Below, in pieces: positions 46,658 through 55,173 of a stretch of 64,000 bases of DNA. Under the pieces are notes generated by a model, which was not told the DNA's origin, did not search any database, and saw only the letters and a list, made by a program, of their open reading frames with translations. Numbering within the stretch: the first letter of the stretch is position 1; every line of letters starts with the position of its first letter. Location: the NCBI GenBank assembly GCA_021805565.1, contig JAJZFA010000015.1:1-64000 (forward strand). The letters run 5' to 3'. The translations under genes were made by a program, and so were the position numbers. This stretch comes from Pseudomonadota bacterium (GTDB lineage: Bacteria; Pseudomonadota; Alphaproteobacteria; Acetobacterales; Acetobacteraceae).

Positions 46658-46903
46658 TCAGCGCGCGCGCGCCGAACCGATCGCCTTCACGACCGCGCCT
46701 ACATTCTCGAACGATTCAACGTCGGCGATCCGGAATTTGATTCCATACTCGGCTTCGGCCGCAACGATGAAATTGATATAACTGAACGAATCCCAGTCCG
46801 GCACATCCGCCCGCAGCGTATCCATGGTTAGTTCGATCGTGTCGTCCCCGAGCACGTCGCGGAGGATTTGCGTGAGGCCGGTTAGAATATCCTGCTCGTT
46901 CAT
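46658..46903 (-). CDS. Acyl carrier protein of the O-acylation cassette
   Basis: An 81-residue acyl carrier protein. Ser39 in DWDSFSYINFI is the phosphopantetheine attachment site (the usual D-S-L is D-S-F here). The helices before and after (ILTGLTQILRDVLGD; FIVAAEAEYGIKFRIADVESFENVGAVVKAI) fit the ACP/DltC fold. It is encoded just upstream of the MBOAT gene, comparable to DltC with DltB, but no DltA-like adenylation enzyme is nearby. The acyl donor may instead be loaded by a general acyl-ACP pathway. Confidence 0.88.
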   Translation of the reverse strand: MNEQDILTGLTQILRDVLGDDTIELTMDTLRADVPDWDSFSYINFIVAAEAEYGIKFRIADVESFENVGAVVKAIGSARAR

Positions 46904-46969
46904 ACCGCTAGCGATCCTGTGCGTCCGATGCGACGGTTTGATGCCACACGGGGTCGTGAATTCGCAAGA

Positions 46970-47785
46970 TCAAACCGCCGGCATCGCCTGGGACAGCCGG
47001 CCGCCGGCGCGAACCGGTTCGATCCGGGTCGCCAGGCCTGTCGCATCGTCGGTCTCGGCGAACACGCCGCAGACGGTTGCCTCGCCCTCGGCCGGACCGA
47101 GTTTTTCGCCCGGCATTTTGCGCCAGAAGCGAAGCGTCGCGCCGTTCTTTGTCATGCCGATGACGCTGTCGTAATCGCCGCACATTCCGGCATCCGACTG
47201 ATACGCGGTGCCGCCCGGCAGGATTTGCGCGTCCGCCGTCGGGCAGTGGGTGTGAGTGCCCACGACCAGCGACATCTGCCCGTCGAAAATATGACCATAA
47301 GCCATTTTCTCGCTGGTGGCCTCGCCATGAAAGTCCGCGACGATCGCCTGCACCGAAGCCCCCAGCCGGTACCGAGCCAAAACCTCCGCGGTGCCGCGGA
47401 ACGGGCAATCCATCGGGTCCATGTACAGCCGCCCCATCGCCTGTAGTACCAGCGCCTTGCGGCCGTCCGGCAGCGCGACCAGCACCGAACCGCTGCCCGG
47501 CGTGCCGGCCGGGTAATTCAGCGGGCGCAGCAGGCGAGGGGTTTCGGCGATATAAGGAATGATCTCTTTCCGGTCCCAGGCATGGTTCCCCAGGGTGATC
47601 ACGTCCGAGCCGGCGGCGAACAAGGCGCGCGCCATGTCTGGCGCCAGTCCAAACCCGTGCGAGGCGTTTTCCGCGTTGACGATCGCGAGGTCGATCCGCA
47701 ATTCCTTCCGCAGCACCGGCAGCCGCGCAACCACGGCATCGCGGCCGGTGCGGCCCAGAACGTCGCCCAAAAACAGTATCCTCAC
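46970..47785 (-). CDS. ymdB: YmdB-family metallophosphoesterase
   Basis: A 271-residue calcineurin-like metallophosphoesterase of the YmdB/TIGR00282 family. All metal-binding blocks are visible: FLGDVLGRTGRDA (5-17), NAENASHGFG, TLGNHAWDRKEI, DFHGEATSEK and VGTHTHCPTADAQILPGGTAY. Bacillus YmdB hydrolyses 2',3'-cyclic nucleotides and influences biofilm and sporulation. Its stop is close to the ACP gene start but the next gene upstream, fau, ends two bases before the ymdB ATG, so fau and ymdB are cotranscribed. Confidence 0.94.
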   Translation of the reverse strand: MRILFLGDVLGRTGRDAVVARLPVLRKELRIDLAIVNAENASHGFGLAPDMARALFAAGSDVITLGNHAWDRKEIIPYIAETPRLLRPLNYPAGTPGSGSVLVALPDGRKALVLQAMGRLYMDPMDCPFRGTAEVLARYRLGASVQAIVADFHGEATSEKMAYGHIFDGQMSLVVGTHTHCPTADAQILPGGTAYQSDAGMCGDYDSVIGMTKNGATLRFWRKMPGEKLGPAEGEATVCGVFAETDDATGLATRIEPVRAGGRLSQAMPAV

Positions 47786-47786
47786 A

Positions 47787-48344
47787 TCAGCTCCCGCACC
47801 GGATCATGCCGTTCTCGGTCGCCACGGCATCCAGGCGCACGTCGTAAGGTCCGGCGGGCACCGCGTCCACCTGTTGCGCGGCGAAGGCGCACCCAAGCCG
47901 GAACCGGCCGGGCAGGGCGACCAGCGTCCGGTCGTAAAACCCACCGCCATAGCCAAGGCGCCCACCCGCCGCATCGAACGCAAGCAGCGGAATCAACAGC
48001 ATATCCGGCTCCATCGCCGCTCCGTCCGGACGCATCGTGCCGAATCGTTCCGGCACCATTGTCGCGCCGGGGTGCCAGCGGCGGAAGGTCAGCCGTTCGC
48101 CAATTTTGGACGTAACGGGCAAAACGACGGGATGGCCGCGATCATGCAACGCAGCCAGCAGCGGCCGGATGTCGATTTCCGCGCCCATCGGCCAGTATCC
48201 GGCGACGACAGCCGACGGCGGCGGCGCGCAATCGCGCAATACACAAATGGTCAGTGCCTCCCCGGCCATCTGGGCGTCCCAATGCAGCCGGTTCGCCATC
48301 GCGATCGCGCGCGCCGCCCGTTTGGCCGCGCCGAGGTCGTTCAT
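47787..48344 (-). CDS. fau: 5-formyltetrahydrofolate cyclo-ligase
   Basis: A 185-residue enzyme converting 5-formyl-THF to 5,10-methenyl-THF with ATP. Markers are AAKRAARAIA at the N-terminus, GYWPMGAEIDIRPLL (about 49-63), PDMLLIPLLAFDAAGGRLGYGGGFYDRTL with the GYGGGFYDR nucleotide/substrate loop, and a C-terminal YDVRLDAVATE. Its position after zapA and the 6S RNA gene repeats the ygfE-ssrS-ygfA order known from many proteobacteria. Confidence 0.94.
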   Translation of the reverse strand: MNDLGAAKRAARAIAMANRLHWDAQMAGEALTICVLRDCAPPPSAVVAGYWPMGAEIDIRPLLAALHDRGHPVVLPVTSKIGERLTFRRWHPGATMVPERFGTMRPDGAAMEPDMLLIPLLAFDAAGGRLGYGGGFYDRTLVALPGRFRLGCAFAAQQVDAVPAGPYDVRLDAVATENGMIRCGS

Positions 48345-48360
48345 CGAACGGGAAAAATCA

Positions 48361-48521
48361 TGTGCGGAGCCACCATGGCCGTTGGCGTGTCATCCTCCCA
48401 GAGCCTGCTTGTGCAGGTGGGTGCCAGATACCGGGACCAGGATCCCGACAGCGCCAGCTCCCTAGGGAGATGCTTACTGGCCCTGGGGATGAGCTACCTG
48501 ACGCACCGGGTAGCCCCGCAT
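48361..48521 (-). ncRNA. ssrS: 6S RNA
   Basis: Between zapA and fau, on their strand, lies a structured non-coding stretch of about 160 bases. Its ends pair: TGCGGGGCTACC at the 5' end (from 48520) with GGTGGCTCCGCA at the 3' end (to about 48363), 12 pairs including G-U. Inside, TCATCC pairs with GGATGA, and GCCAG...CTGGC frames a CTCCCTAGGGAG palindrome, giving a long rod with a central bubble and an apical arm. This gross shape and the zapA-ssrS-fau synteny are typical of 6S RNA, which binds sigma70 RNA polymerase as a promoter mimic. Ends are approximate. Confidence 0.78.
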
Positions 48522-48528
48522 CTTAGAT

Positions 48529-48855
48529 TTAGGGATGTTCAAGCCCATCGGCAATGTCTTCCGCGCGTTTTGCCATACGGTGGAGCTTCCGGCTCAGTTT
48601 GGCGTCGGGCCGAACGGGGGCGCCGATGGCCGCCTCGGCCGCTTCAAGCCTGCCGCGCAGCTCCGAAATATCGTCCGCCATCAGCAGCGCCGCCATCACC
48701 AGCATTCGGGCCTCGCCGCTCGGTCCGGCGGCAAGCCGCACGCCGTCGATGCGGCGGTTGACCTCCTCGCCCATCGCTTCAAGCTGCGATTCCTCGCCGT
48801 CCTGGCACCCCAGCGTGTAGGCATAACCGTTGATGCGAAGCGTGACCTGCGCCAT
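48529..48855 (-). CDS. zapA: Cell division protein ZapA
   Basis: A 108-residue ZapA homologue that bundles FtsZ filaments at midcell. The N-terminal globular part (VTLRINGYAYTLGCQDGEESQLEAMGEEVNRRIDGVR) and the following coiled coil (MAALLMADDISELRGRLEAAEAAI) match the family. It is followed by the 6S RNA gene with only a few bases between. A small coiled-coil gene lies 19 bases upstream and is probably in the same transcript. Confidence 0.92.
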   Translation of the reverse strand: MAQVTLRINGYAYTLGCQDGEESQLEAMGEEVNRRIDGVRLAAGPSGEARMLVMAALLMADDISELRGRLEAAEAAIGAPVRPDAKLSRKLHRMAKRAEDIADGLEHP

Positions 48856-48874
48856 CCCGCTGTTCTCCCGTGGT

Positions 48875-49090
48875 TTATTCCGTTTTGCCGAGTGCGGCTC
48901 GCAGCCGGCCGATCAGCGAATCGAGCCGTTCGGCGATTTCGGGCAGCGACAGGCCGGAATCGGACGGTTCGGCTTGTACCGGCGCGGGTTTCGCCGCCGC
49001 CAGACTGGCGATCCGCTCCAGCGCCGCCTCCAGCCGATCGGCCGCCGCGTCCGGATCCTCGGGCTGCTCCGTCATGTCCGCCTCTGTCAT
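48875..49090 (-). CDS. Small coiled-coil protein upstream of zapA (DUF4164-like)
   Basis: A 71-residue acidic protein with heptad-like helices (AADRLEAALERIASLAAA and EIAERLDSLIGRLRAALG) separated by a Pro/Ala-rich link. Alphaproteobacteria often carry a short coiled-coil gene (DUF4164 type) directly before zapA; the position and size fit. A function in divisome assembly is only an inference. The start ATG at 49088-49090 or the Met at residue 6 are both possible. Confidence 0.6.
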   Translation of the reverse strand: MTEADMTEQPEDPDAAADRLEAALERIASLAAAKPAPVQAEPSDSGLSLPEIAERLDSLIGRLRAALGKTE

Positions 49091-49145
49091 ACGCTGTGGT
49101 GATGCCGCTTGAACCGAACGCGGTCAACAGGTTGAACACCGGTCC

Positions 49146-49556
49146 ATGATTGTATATCCGGCTACGGTCGTCCATGGGGTGGCGGATGCGGTGGCGGCAA
49201 TGGCGCCTGGCCTGCCGGTTACCCTGCTGTCGGCGCCCGGTGCGGCGCTGTTCGCCGGATCCACCTGGTGGCGCGATTGTGTGGCCGAGGCGCGCGCGCG
49301 CTGTCCAGATACCCCGGCCGCCGACGTTCTGGATTGTGCCGATGCGTCCGGCCTGGCGATGGGGGCGTTGCGTGACGGGGTTTGCCGCCTGGTGCTGTGG
49401 CCGGACGCGACGAACTGGGCCGCGGTCGCGGCCATCGCCGCACGTCAGGGCGGCTTTGTCCTGCCTCACGCCCCGCCAGCCCTGGATATGTCCCAGCGGA
49501 ACGCCCGCCGGCGCCTTCACGGCTGGTTGCGCGGGTCCGCGGTCTCCGGCGGGTGA
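49146..49556 (+). CDS. Conserved hypothetical protein
   Basis: A 136-residue soluble protein with no recognised motif. It has an alternating strand/helix pattern: a start MIVYPATVVHGVADAVAAM, a beta segment VTLLSAPGAALFAGSTWW, VLDCADASGLAMGALRDGVCRLVLWPDATNWAAVAAIAARQGGFVL, and a basic C-terminus (NARRRLHGWLRG). Codon use is like its neighbours. It lies 71 bases before fbaB on the same strand and is divergent from the zapA group. The pattern of short beta-alpha units suggests a small Rossmann-like fold. Confidence 0.7.
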   Translation: MIVYPATVVHGVADAVAAMAPGLPVTLLSAPGAALFAGSTWWRDCVAEARARCPDTPAADVLDCADASGLAMGALRDGVCRLVLWPDATNWAAVAAIAARQGGFVLPHAPPALDMSQRNARRRLHGWLRGSAVSGG

Positions 49557-49627
49557 CAGCAGGCCCTGCCTGGGCTAGTAGCGGCCCGGCGGAAACCGGG
49601 ACACCACCCAGGAAAGGATCGGCTGCG

Positions 49628-50542
49628 ATGCGCGTCACCCAAAAGGTTAAGAAAATTCTCGGCTGGTATGAAGGCGACAACCCCGGCGTAAAGGCCAATC
49701 TGGCCCGCATCCTGTCCACCGGGAAGCTGGGCGGCACCGGCAAGGTGCTGATCCTTCCCGTCGATCAGGGCTTCGAACATGGCCCGGCGCGCAGCTTCGC
49801 GCCAAATCCGCCCGCGTACGATCCGCATTACCACTACGAACTGGCGATCGAGGCCGGCCTGAGCGCCTACGCCGCGCCGCTGGGCATGATCGCTCAGGGT
49901 GCTGACACCTTCGCCGGCCAGATCCCGACGATCTTGAAGTGCAACAGCTCCAACAGCCTGGCCACCAACAAGGATCAGGCCGTTACCGCCGGCGTCAAGG
50001 ATGCCCTGCGGCTCGGCTGTTCGGCGATCGGGTTCACCATCTATCCCGGCAGCGAATTCGCGTTCGCCCAGATGGAAGAACTCCGGGAACTGACGCTGGA
50101 GGCAAAAGACGCCGGTCTCGCGGTCGTAACCTGGAGCTACCCGCGCGGCCCGAACCTGGACAAGGCCGCCGAAACCGCCCTGGATATTTGCGCCTATGCC
50201 GCGCAGATGGCGGCGCTGCTGGGGGCCAACATCATCAAGGTGAAGCCCCCAACGGCGGTGGTCAGCCTGGAGGCCGCGAAAAAATCGTATGAGAAGATCG
50301 ACGGCTCGACCATGGCCAAGCGCGTCGAACACGTGATGCAGGCGTCGTTCGCCGGCAAGCGGGTGGTGGTGTTCTCCGGTGGCGAGGCGAAGGATACCGA
50401 GGGTCTGTATGCAGACATTCGCGGCATTCGCGACGGCGGCGGCCACGGCAGCATCATCGGCCGCAACACGTTCCAGCGGCCGAAAGCGCAGGCCTTGGAA
50501 ATGCTGAACAAAATCATCGATATCTACCTCAACAAGGCCTGA
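49628..50542 (+). CDS. fbaB: Class I fructose-bisphosphate aldolase, DhnA type
   Basis: A 304-residue Schiff-base aldolase of the archaeal/DhnA type, cleaving fructose 1,6-bisphosphate. ATG 49628 is preceded by AGGAAAGGA. Landmarks: [16 protein letters not shown] (residues 41-56), a metal-free active site with the Schiff-base lysine in [12 protein letters not shown] (about 199-210), and the phosphate-binding FSGGEAKD and [16 protein letters not shown] segments. It works in glycolysis and gluconeogenesis. thiE follows after 5 bases, an association often seen in alphaproteobacteria. Confidence 0.94.
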   Translation: MRVTQKVKKILGWYEGDNPGVKANLARILSTGKLGGTGKVLILPVDQGFEHGPARSFAPNPPAYDPHYHYELAIEAGLSAYAAPLGMIAQGADTFAGQIPTILKCNSSNSLATNKDQAVTAGVKDALRLGCSAIGFTIYPGSEFAFAQMEELRELTLEAKDAGLAVVTWSYPRGPNLDKAAETALDICAYAAQMAALLGANIIKVKPPTAVVSLEAAKKSYEKIDGSTMAKRVEHVMQASFAGKRVVVFSGGEAKDTEGLYADIRGIRDGGGHGSIIGRNTFQRPKAQALEMLNKIIDIYLNKA

Positions 50543-50547
50543 TTGCC

Positions 50548-51201
50548 GTGGCGTCCGGGGATCGCGGCGGCCACGATGGCTGCCGCGTCTATCTGATCAC
50601 GCCGCCTGCCTTCGATCCGGCGCCATTCGCCGGCCTGCTGGCGGCGGCGCTTGACGCGGGCGACGTGGCGGCGGTGCAGCTTCGGTTGAAGGATGCAGAC
50701 GACGATGTCTGGCGCCGGACGATCGATGTGCTGCGGCCTGTCTGCCAGTCGCGCGGCGTGGCGTTTCTGCTGAACGACCGGGCCGATCTGGTGCGGAGCA
50801 CCGGCTGCGACGGCGCCCATGTCGGGCAGGACGATATGCCGGCCCAGCAGGCCCGGAAGCTTCTGGGGCCGGACCTTATGCTGGGCGTTACCTGCAAGGG
50901 CAGCCGCGATCTGGCGATGCAGGCGGGGGAAGACGGAGCCGATTACGTCGCGTTCGGCGCGTTTTTCCCATCCGCCACGAAAGCGGTGACGACGCTGCTG
51001 GACCCGGAAATCCTGCAATGGTGGTCGGAGATGATGGAACTGCCGTGTTGCGCGATCGGTGGAATCGGGGCGGACAATTGCACACCGCTGGTCCGCGCGG
51101 GCGCGGATTTCCTGGCGGTCGTGGGCAGTGTCTGGAACCATCCGGACGGACCGGCCGCCGGGATACAAGCCTTGAACGCCGCGATTCGGGCGGCAGACTA
51201 A
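50548..51201 (+). CDS. thiE: Thiamine phosphate synthase family protein
   Basis: A 217-residue TIM-barrel protein with a GTG start five bases after fbaB, so translationally coupled. It joins HMP-PP and THZ-P to thiamine phosphate. Visible blocks: [81 protein letters not shown] and [29 protein letters not shown]. The typical pyrophosphate motif HLGQxD is HVGQDD here. A TPP riboswitch is not seen upstream. Because it sits with an aldolase instead of thi genes, some members may be paralogues with altered function. Confidence 0.87.
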   Translation: MASGDRGGHDGCRVYLITPPAFDPAPFAGLLAAALDAGDVAAVQLRLKDADDDVWRRTIDVLRPVCQSRGVAFLLNDRADLVRSTGCDGAHVGQDDMPAQQARKLLGPDLMLGVTCKGSRDLAMQAGEDGADYVAFGAFFPSATKAVTTLLDPEILQWWSEMMELPCCAIGGIGADNCTPLVRAGADFLAVVGSVWNHPDGPAAGIQALNAAIRAAD

Positions 51202-51251
51202 ACACTTGTTGAGGCATCGGTCATCCCGGATCGCCGTGGCAGACATGCCAG

Positions 51252-51286
51252 TTGACCGCGTTAGGCTCCCCCGCCGGGGCGGTCAA
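51252..51286. terminator. Hairpin at the convergent thiE/hemB ends
   Basis: TTGACCGC (51252-51259) and GCGGTCAA (51279-51286) are perfect 8-base complements around a CCCCCGCCGGGG inner pairing. The right arm overlaps the hemB stop codon. Probably a bidirectional terminator between convergent genes. Confidence 0.5.
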
Positions 51287-52257
51287 AACCCCTCACGTGC
51301 GATATCCATGGCGAAATAAGTCATAATCAAATCCGCTCCCGCGCGCTTGATCGCACCCAGGCTTTCCCGCACCACGCGATGTTCGTCGATCGCCCCGGCG
51401 GCGGCGGCGAACTTGATCATCGCGTATTCGCCGCTGACCTGATAAGCCGCCAGCGGCAGCAAACTGCGCTGGCGGATCCGCGTCAGCACGTCCAAATAAG
51501 GCATCGCCGGCTTCACCATCAGGATGTCGGCGCCTTCGGCCTCATCGCTGTCCGATTCCCGCAGCGCTTCCCGCCCGTTCATCGGATTCATCTGATAGGC
51601 CTTGCGATCCCCATCCAGATCGCATCCGGCGGCCAGCCGGAACGGTCCGTAAAATGCCGACGCGAACTTCGACGAATACGCCATGATCGGGATGTTCCCG
51701 AACCCATTGCCGTCCAGTGCCGACCGGATCGCCATGACCTGCCCGTCCATCATCGACGATGGCGCGATCATGTCCGCCCCGGCCTCAGCCGCCACCACGG
51801 ACTGTTTGCCCAGATTGTCGATCGTATGGTCGTTATGCACATCGTTTCCGTGAATCACCCCGCAATGGCCGTGAGAGGTGTATTCGCAGAAACACGTGTC
51901 GGAGATCACCATGAGCTCCGGCGCGGCATCCTTCGCCCGCCTGATCATCCGGGCCAGCAGTCCGTCGCGGTGCCAGGAATCGCTGCCGGTGTCATCCTTG
52001 CGGTGGCTGACGCCGAACGTCATCACCGCCTTGATTCCGGCCGCCGCGATTTCCTTCACCGCCGCGTCCAGCTTGCGCTCCGGTATCCGGAAAATCCCCG
52101 GCATGGAGTCAACCGGGGCGAAATCGTCCAGATCTTCCTCCACGAAAATCGGATAAATCAGATCGTTCAGGGAAACCGTGTGTTCCTGTAACAAATCCCG
52201 CATCGCCGGGCTGGACCGCAGCCGGCGCAGACGCATCGTGGGGAAACTGGCGACCAT
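51283..52257 (-). CDS. hemB: Delta-aminolevulinic acid dehydratase (porphobilinogen synthase)
   Basis: A 324-residue enzyme that condenses two 5-aminolevulinate molecules to porphobilinogen for heme and cobalamin. The two catalytic lysines are Lys197 ([16 protein letters not shown]) and Lys249 ([12 protein letters not shown]). The metal site reads [14 protein letters not shown] with Cys122, Cys124 and Cys132, the zinc-type triad, whereas some alphaproteobacterial enzymes have the Asp-rich magnesium version. The C-terminal [25 protein letters not shown] is complete. The DAO-family oxidase gene lies upstream with an 11-base gap. Confidence 0.96.
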   Translation of the reverse strand: MVASFPTMRLRRLRSSPAMRDLLQEHTVSLNDLIYPIFVEEDLDDFAPVDSMPGIFRIPERKLDAAVKEIAAAGIKAVMTFGVSHRKDDTGSDSWHRDGLLARMIRRAKDAAPELMVISDTCFCEYTSHGHCGVIHGNDVHNDHTIDNLGKQSVVAAEAGADMIAPSSMMDGQVMAIRSALDGNGFGNIPIMAYSSKFASAFYGPFRLAAGCDLDGDRKAYQMNPMNGREALRESDSDEAEGADILMVKPAMPYLDVLTRIRQRSLLPLAAYQVSGEYAMIKFAAAAGAIDEHRVVRESLGAIKRAGADLIMTYFAMDIAREGF

Positions 52258-52268
52258 CCCGGAAATCC

Positions 52269-53600
52269 TTACGCAAGCGGCGAGGGTTTCGGCCGCGTCC
52301 CATCCATAAACCGACTATAGCGGAAATGAACCGGATCGGCCACCGGTGACTCGCCCGTGACCAGTTCGGCCATCAGCCGCCCGGCAGCGGGGGCAATGCC
52401 GAAGCCATGTCCGGTAAAGCCGGTGGCGATGAAAAACCCAGGCAGCGCGTCCACGCCGGATATGACCGGAATACCGTCCGGCGTGACATCGATCATTCCA
52501 CCCCAGGCTTCCGCGACTTGCATACCGTGAAACACCGGGAACGCCTCGGTCACCTTCGCCCGGGCCTGCGCCAACATCGCCTTGTTCGGACGGGGATCCA
52601 GGATACGCACGGCCTCGAATGGGGACGGCCGGTCAAGCCGCCAGCGCGCCGGCTGTAACAGCGCGCGCACGAACGCGCCGCCGATCCGCACCCGCACGTC
52701 TTTCCGCCGCATGCGCATCGCCGGCAAAAAATCGCCCAGAAAGCGGAATGTGTCGGGAACCACGCTGGCAATGTTGCTGTTCCAGCTTGCCACCGTATAG
52801 CCGCCATCCAGCCGCTTGCGCAGACCGAAGCCGAACCCTCCGGCCGACGCTTCCGGCCCGCCCGGCAATGGGCCGGTGCGCATCGCCGATGCCAGCACCC
52901 GCAACTGCGGCAAACGAACGCCCAGTGGGCGGCAGAACAGCCGCGACCAGACGCCCCCGGCCAAAACGACCGAGTCGCACGCGATCGGGCCGCGCTCCGT
53001 CACCACGCCGGACACCCGGCCACCCGTCGTCTCGATCCCCCGCACCGCGCACCCGGTCAGGATCGTCGCGCCCAGCCGGCGCGCCCCTTCGGCAATCGCC
53101 GGTGCCGCCCGAGCGGGTTCTGCCCGTCCATCGCTCGGGGTGGACAATCCCCCGGCCCAGGAACCGGCCAGTCCCGGCAAGACACGGTTCATCTGATCGC
53201 GCGTCAGCAACTGGCTATCCAATCCGAAAGGTCTGCCGGCCGTCTCCAGCCAGGCCTCCCGCTTGTCCAGTTCCTGTCTTGTCCGGCACAGATAGACGAT
53301 GCCGCTGCGGCGGAACCCGGTGTCGCCGCCGATCAGTGTGTCCATGTCCGGCCACAGCCGCAGCGCCTCGATCGCCAGCGGAATTTCGCGCGGATCGCGC
53401 CCCATTTTACGGCACCAGCCCCAATTGCGGCTGGACTGCTCGCCCGCGATTTCCCCCTTCTCGCACAGCACCACGGGAACGCCTTTACGGGCGAGGAAAA
53501 ACGCGGTGCAGACGCCGACGATTCCCCCGCCAATGACGACAACGCGCGTAGCCGCCGGCATGGCCGGGTCGGTCTGGACACGATCGACGGGAGGGGACAT
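52269..53600 (-). CDS. FAD-dependent amino-acid/amine oxidase (DAO family)
   Basis: A 443-residue flavoprotein of the DAO (glycine/D-amino-acid oxidase) family. Start at the ATG at 53598-53600. The FAD dinucleotide fold [30 protein letters not shown] (about 20-50) is followed by [16 protein letters not shown], and the C-terminal [44 protein letters not shown] is the second FAD-binding block. Likely oxidises a secondary or D-amino acid, glycine betaine derivative or similar amine; the electron acceptor (oxygen or quinone) cannot be told. It precedes hemB by 11 bases, but a functional link is unclear. Confidence 0.88.
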   Translation of the reverse strand: MSPPVDRVQTDPAMPAATRVVVIGGGIVGVCTAFFLARKGVPVVLCEKGEIAGEQSSRNWGWCRKMGRDPREIPLAIEALRLWPDMDTLIGGDTGFRRSGIVYLCRTRQELDKREAWLETAGRPFGLDSQLLTRDQMNRVLPGLAGSWAGGLSTPSDGRAEPARAAPAIAEGARRLGATILTGCAVRGIETTGGRVSGVVTERGPIACDSVVLAGGVWSRLFCRPLGVRLPQLRVLASAMRTGPLPGGPEASAGGFGFGLRKRLDGGYTVASWNSNIASVVPDTFRFLGDFLPAMRMRRKDVRVRIGGAFVRALLQPARWRLDRPSPFEAVRILDPRPNKAMLAQARAKVTEAFPVFHGMQVAEAWGGMIDVTPDGIPVISGVDALPGFFIATGFTGHGFGIAPAAGRLMAELVTGESPVADPVHFRYSRFMDGTRPKPSPLA

Positions 53601-53721
53601 GCGGGATTCCAAAAAACGTTACAAAACCATGTGCGTAAGCGGCGCCTCACGCGGGCGTGATCGCGCCGGCCGCGTTGTGGCATGGCGAGACGGGCGGGCC
53701 TGTGCGAAGTCTGTCTTTCCC

Positions 53722-55173
53722 ATGTCATCCCTGTCGTCGCCTGGAGTTCGCTTCGCGGCTTTCGTGTCCCATCCTGAGCGATGGCCGATCCGGACGCACC
53801 GTGCTGCCGCGCCCGCGGCATGGATCGCCGGCATCGTGCTGGCGGCGGTGCTGACTGGGTGGCTGACAGATCGGGTTTTGGCTGCGGCGCTGATCGGCAT
53901 CGCCGGTATGGTCGTCGCGGCGTGGTATGCGGTCAAGACGCTAAACGCCGCACGCGCCGCGGCCGGCCGGGCTGAACAGGACCGGGCGGCGATGGAGCAG
54001 ACGCTGCGCCGGTCGCGGAAGATGGAGGTGCTGGGCCGTCTGGCCGCGGGTGTCGCCCACGACTTCAACAATCACCTCACCGTCATCGCCAGCAATGTGG
54101 AACTGCTGGCACGCCGGCTCGATGGACGGCAGGAACGGCTGCTGCGTCATACCGAGGCGGCACTGGAAGGCGTGCAGCGGGCTGCCGCGCTAACCGGGCA
54201 TTTGCTGTCGCTGGCCAGCCAGTCCGCACCGGAACCGGAGGCGGTCGATGTCGATCGTTTGCTGAAGGGCCTGGCTGACCTGTTACATCGCACGCTCGGC
54301 GATCGCATCGGGCTACGCATTATACCATCGGGCGAACCGTGGTTCGCCTGGGCCGACATCGGCCAGTTGGAAAACGCGGTGCTGTCGCTGACGGTGAATG
54401 CGCGCGACTGCGCCGGAGCCGGGACGAAGCTAACCGTTGCGGTGTCGAACGTCCGGCTCGATCAGGCGTTTCAGGTGGCTTACCCGGCGGCCGAACCGGG
54501 GGAATATATTCAGCTTTCCGTCAGCGACTCCGATGCTGAGCCAGTGGACCGCCAATTCGGCGTCGATTCCCACAGTGCCGACCTGTTCATGGCAAGGGCA
54601 TTCGTGCGGGAGGCGGGGGGATTTTTGTTGCGATCGGATCCGGCGTTCGGCGGGTTGGCGCTACAGCTATTTTTGCCGCGTTATGTGCCGCCCTCCCTGG
54701 CGTCCGCGAACGCGCACCGCACCGGCGGCGGTGCGGCGACAATTTTGGTGGTGGAAGACGACGCCGGGGTGCGCGCCGCGTGTGCCGGTATCCTGCGAGA
54801 CCTGGACTACACCGTGCTGGAGGCCCCCGATGCGATGGAGGCGTTCCGGCTGATCGCCGACCATGGCGGGATCGATCTGTTGTTCACCGATATCGGCCTG
54901 CCCGGCGGAGTCAGCGGCCGAACCCTGGCCGACGCCGCCCGCTCGGCCGATACGGATATCCGGGTGCTGTTCACCACCGGATACGACCTGACCGAAGCGA
55001 CGGATCGCGCCGGTATAGCCGTGCTGCGCAAGCCGTTCACTCCGGCACAACTGGCCGCGATGGTGCGGGATGTGCTGGCAGCCGAACGGTTGCCCGGTTA
55101 CGCCGCCGTAACCGGGCCTGACGGTCAGATCATTCCGGCAACAACTGATACATCTTCCCATCGAACCGGCTAA
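53722..55173 (+). CDS. Hybrid histidine kinase with C-terminal receiver domain, degenerate ATPase domain
   Basis: About 483 residues from the ATG at 53722. Two short membrane helices (AWIAGIVLAAVLTGWLT; AALIGIAGMVVAAWYAV) lead to a dimerisation helix with the H-box GRLAAGVAHDFNNHLT (His113). The N-box is recognisable (ENAVLSLTVNARDC), but the usual G1/F/G2 boxes (DxGxG, FxPF, GxGLGL) are replaced by VSDSDAEPVDRQF and DSHSADLFMARAFVREAGG, so ATP binding is doubtful. The receiver domain is complete: EDD pair, phosphoacceptor Asp390 in LLFTDIGLPG, Thr in FTTGYD and Lys in RKPFTP. It may function as a phosphatase, phosphotransfer sink or sensor partner. The 3' end overlaps the convergent binding-protein gene by 44 bases. 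Confidence 0.82.
   Translation: MSSLSSPGVRFAAFVSHPERWPIRTHRAAAPAAWIAGIVLAAVLTGWLTDRVLAAALIGIAGMVVAAWYAVKTLNAARAAAGRAEQDRAAMEQTLRRSRKMEVLGRLAAGVAHDFNNHLTVIASNVELLARRLDGRQERLLRHTEAALEGVQRAAALTGHLLSLASQSAPEPEAVDVDRLLKGLADLLHRTLGDRIGLRIIPSGEPWFAWADIGQLENAVLSLTVNARDCAGAGTKLTVAVSNVRLDQAFQVAYPAAEPGEYIQLSVSDSDAEPVDRQFGVDSHSADLFMARAFVREAGGFLLRSDPAFGGLALQLFLPRYVPPSLASANAHRTGGGAATILVVEDDAGVRAACAGILRDLDYTVLEAPDAMEAFRLIADHGGIDLLFTDIGLPGGVSGRTLADAARSADTDIRVLFTTGYDLTEATDRAGIAVLRKPFTPAQLAAMVRDVLAAERLPGYAAVTGPDGQIIPATTDTSSHRTG

Noticed and set aside
50300-50547. TPP riboswitch expected before thiE
   Set aside because: The thiE start is five bases after fbaB and no THI-box-like sequence is seen upstream of fbaB either.
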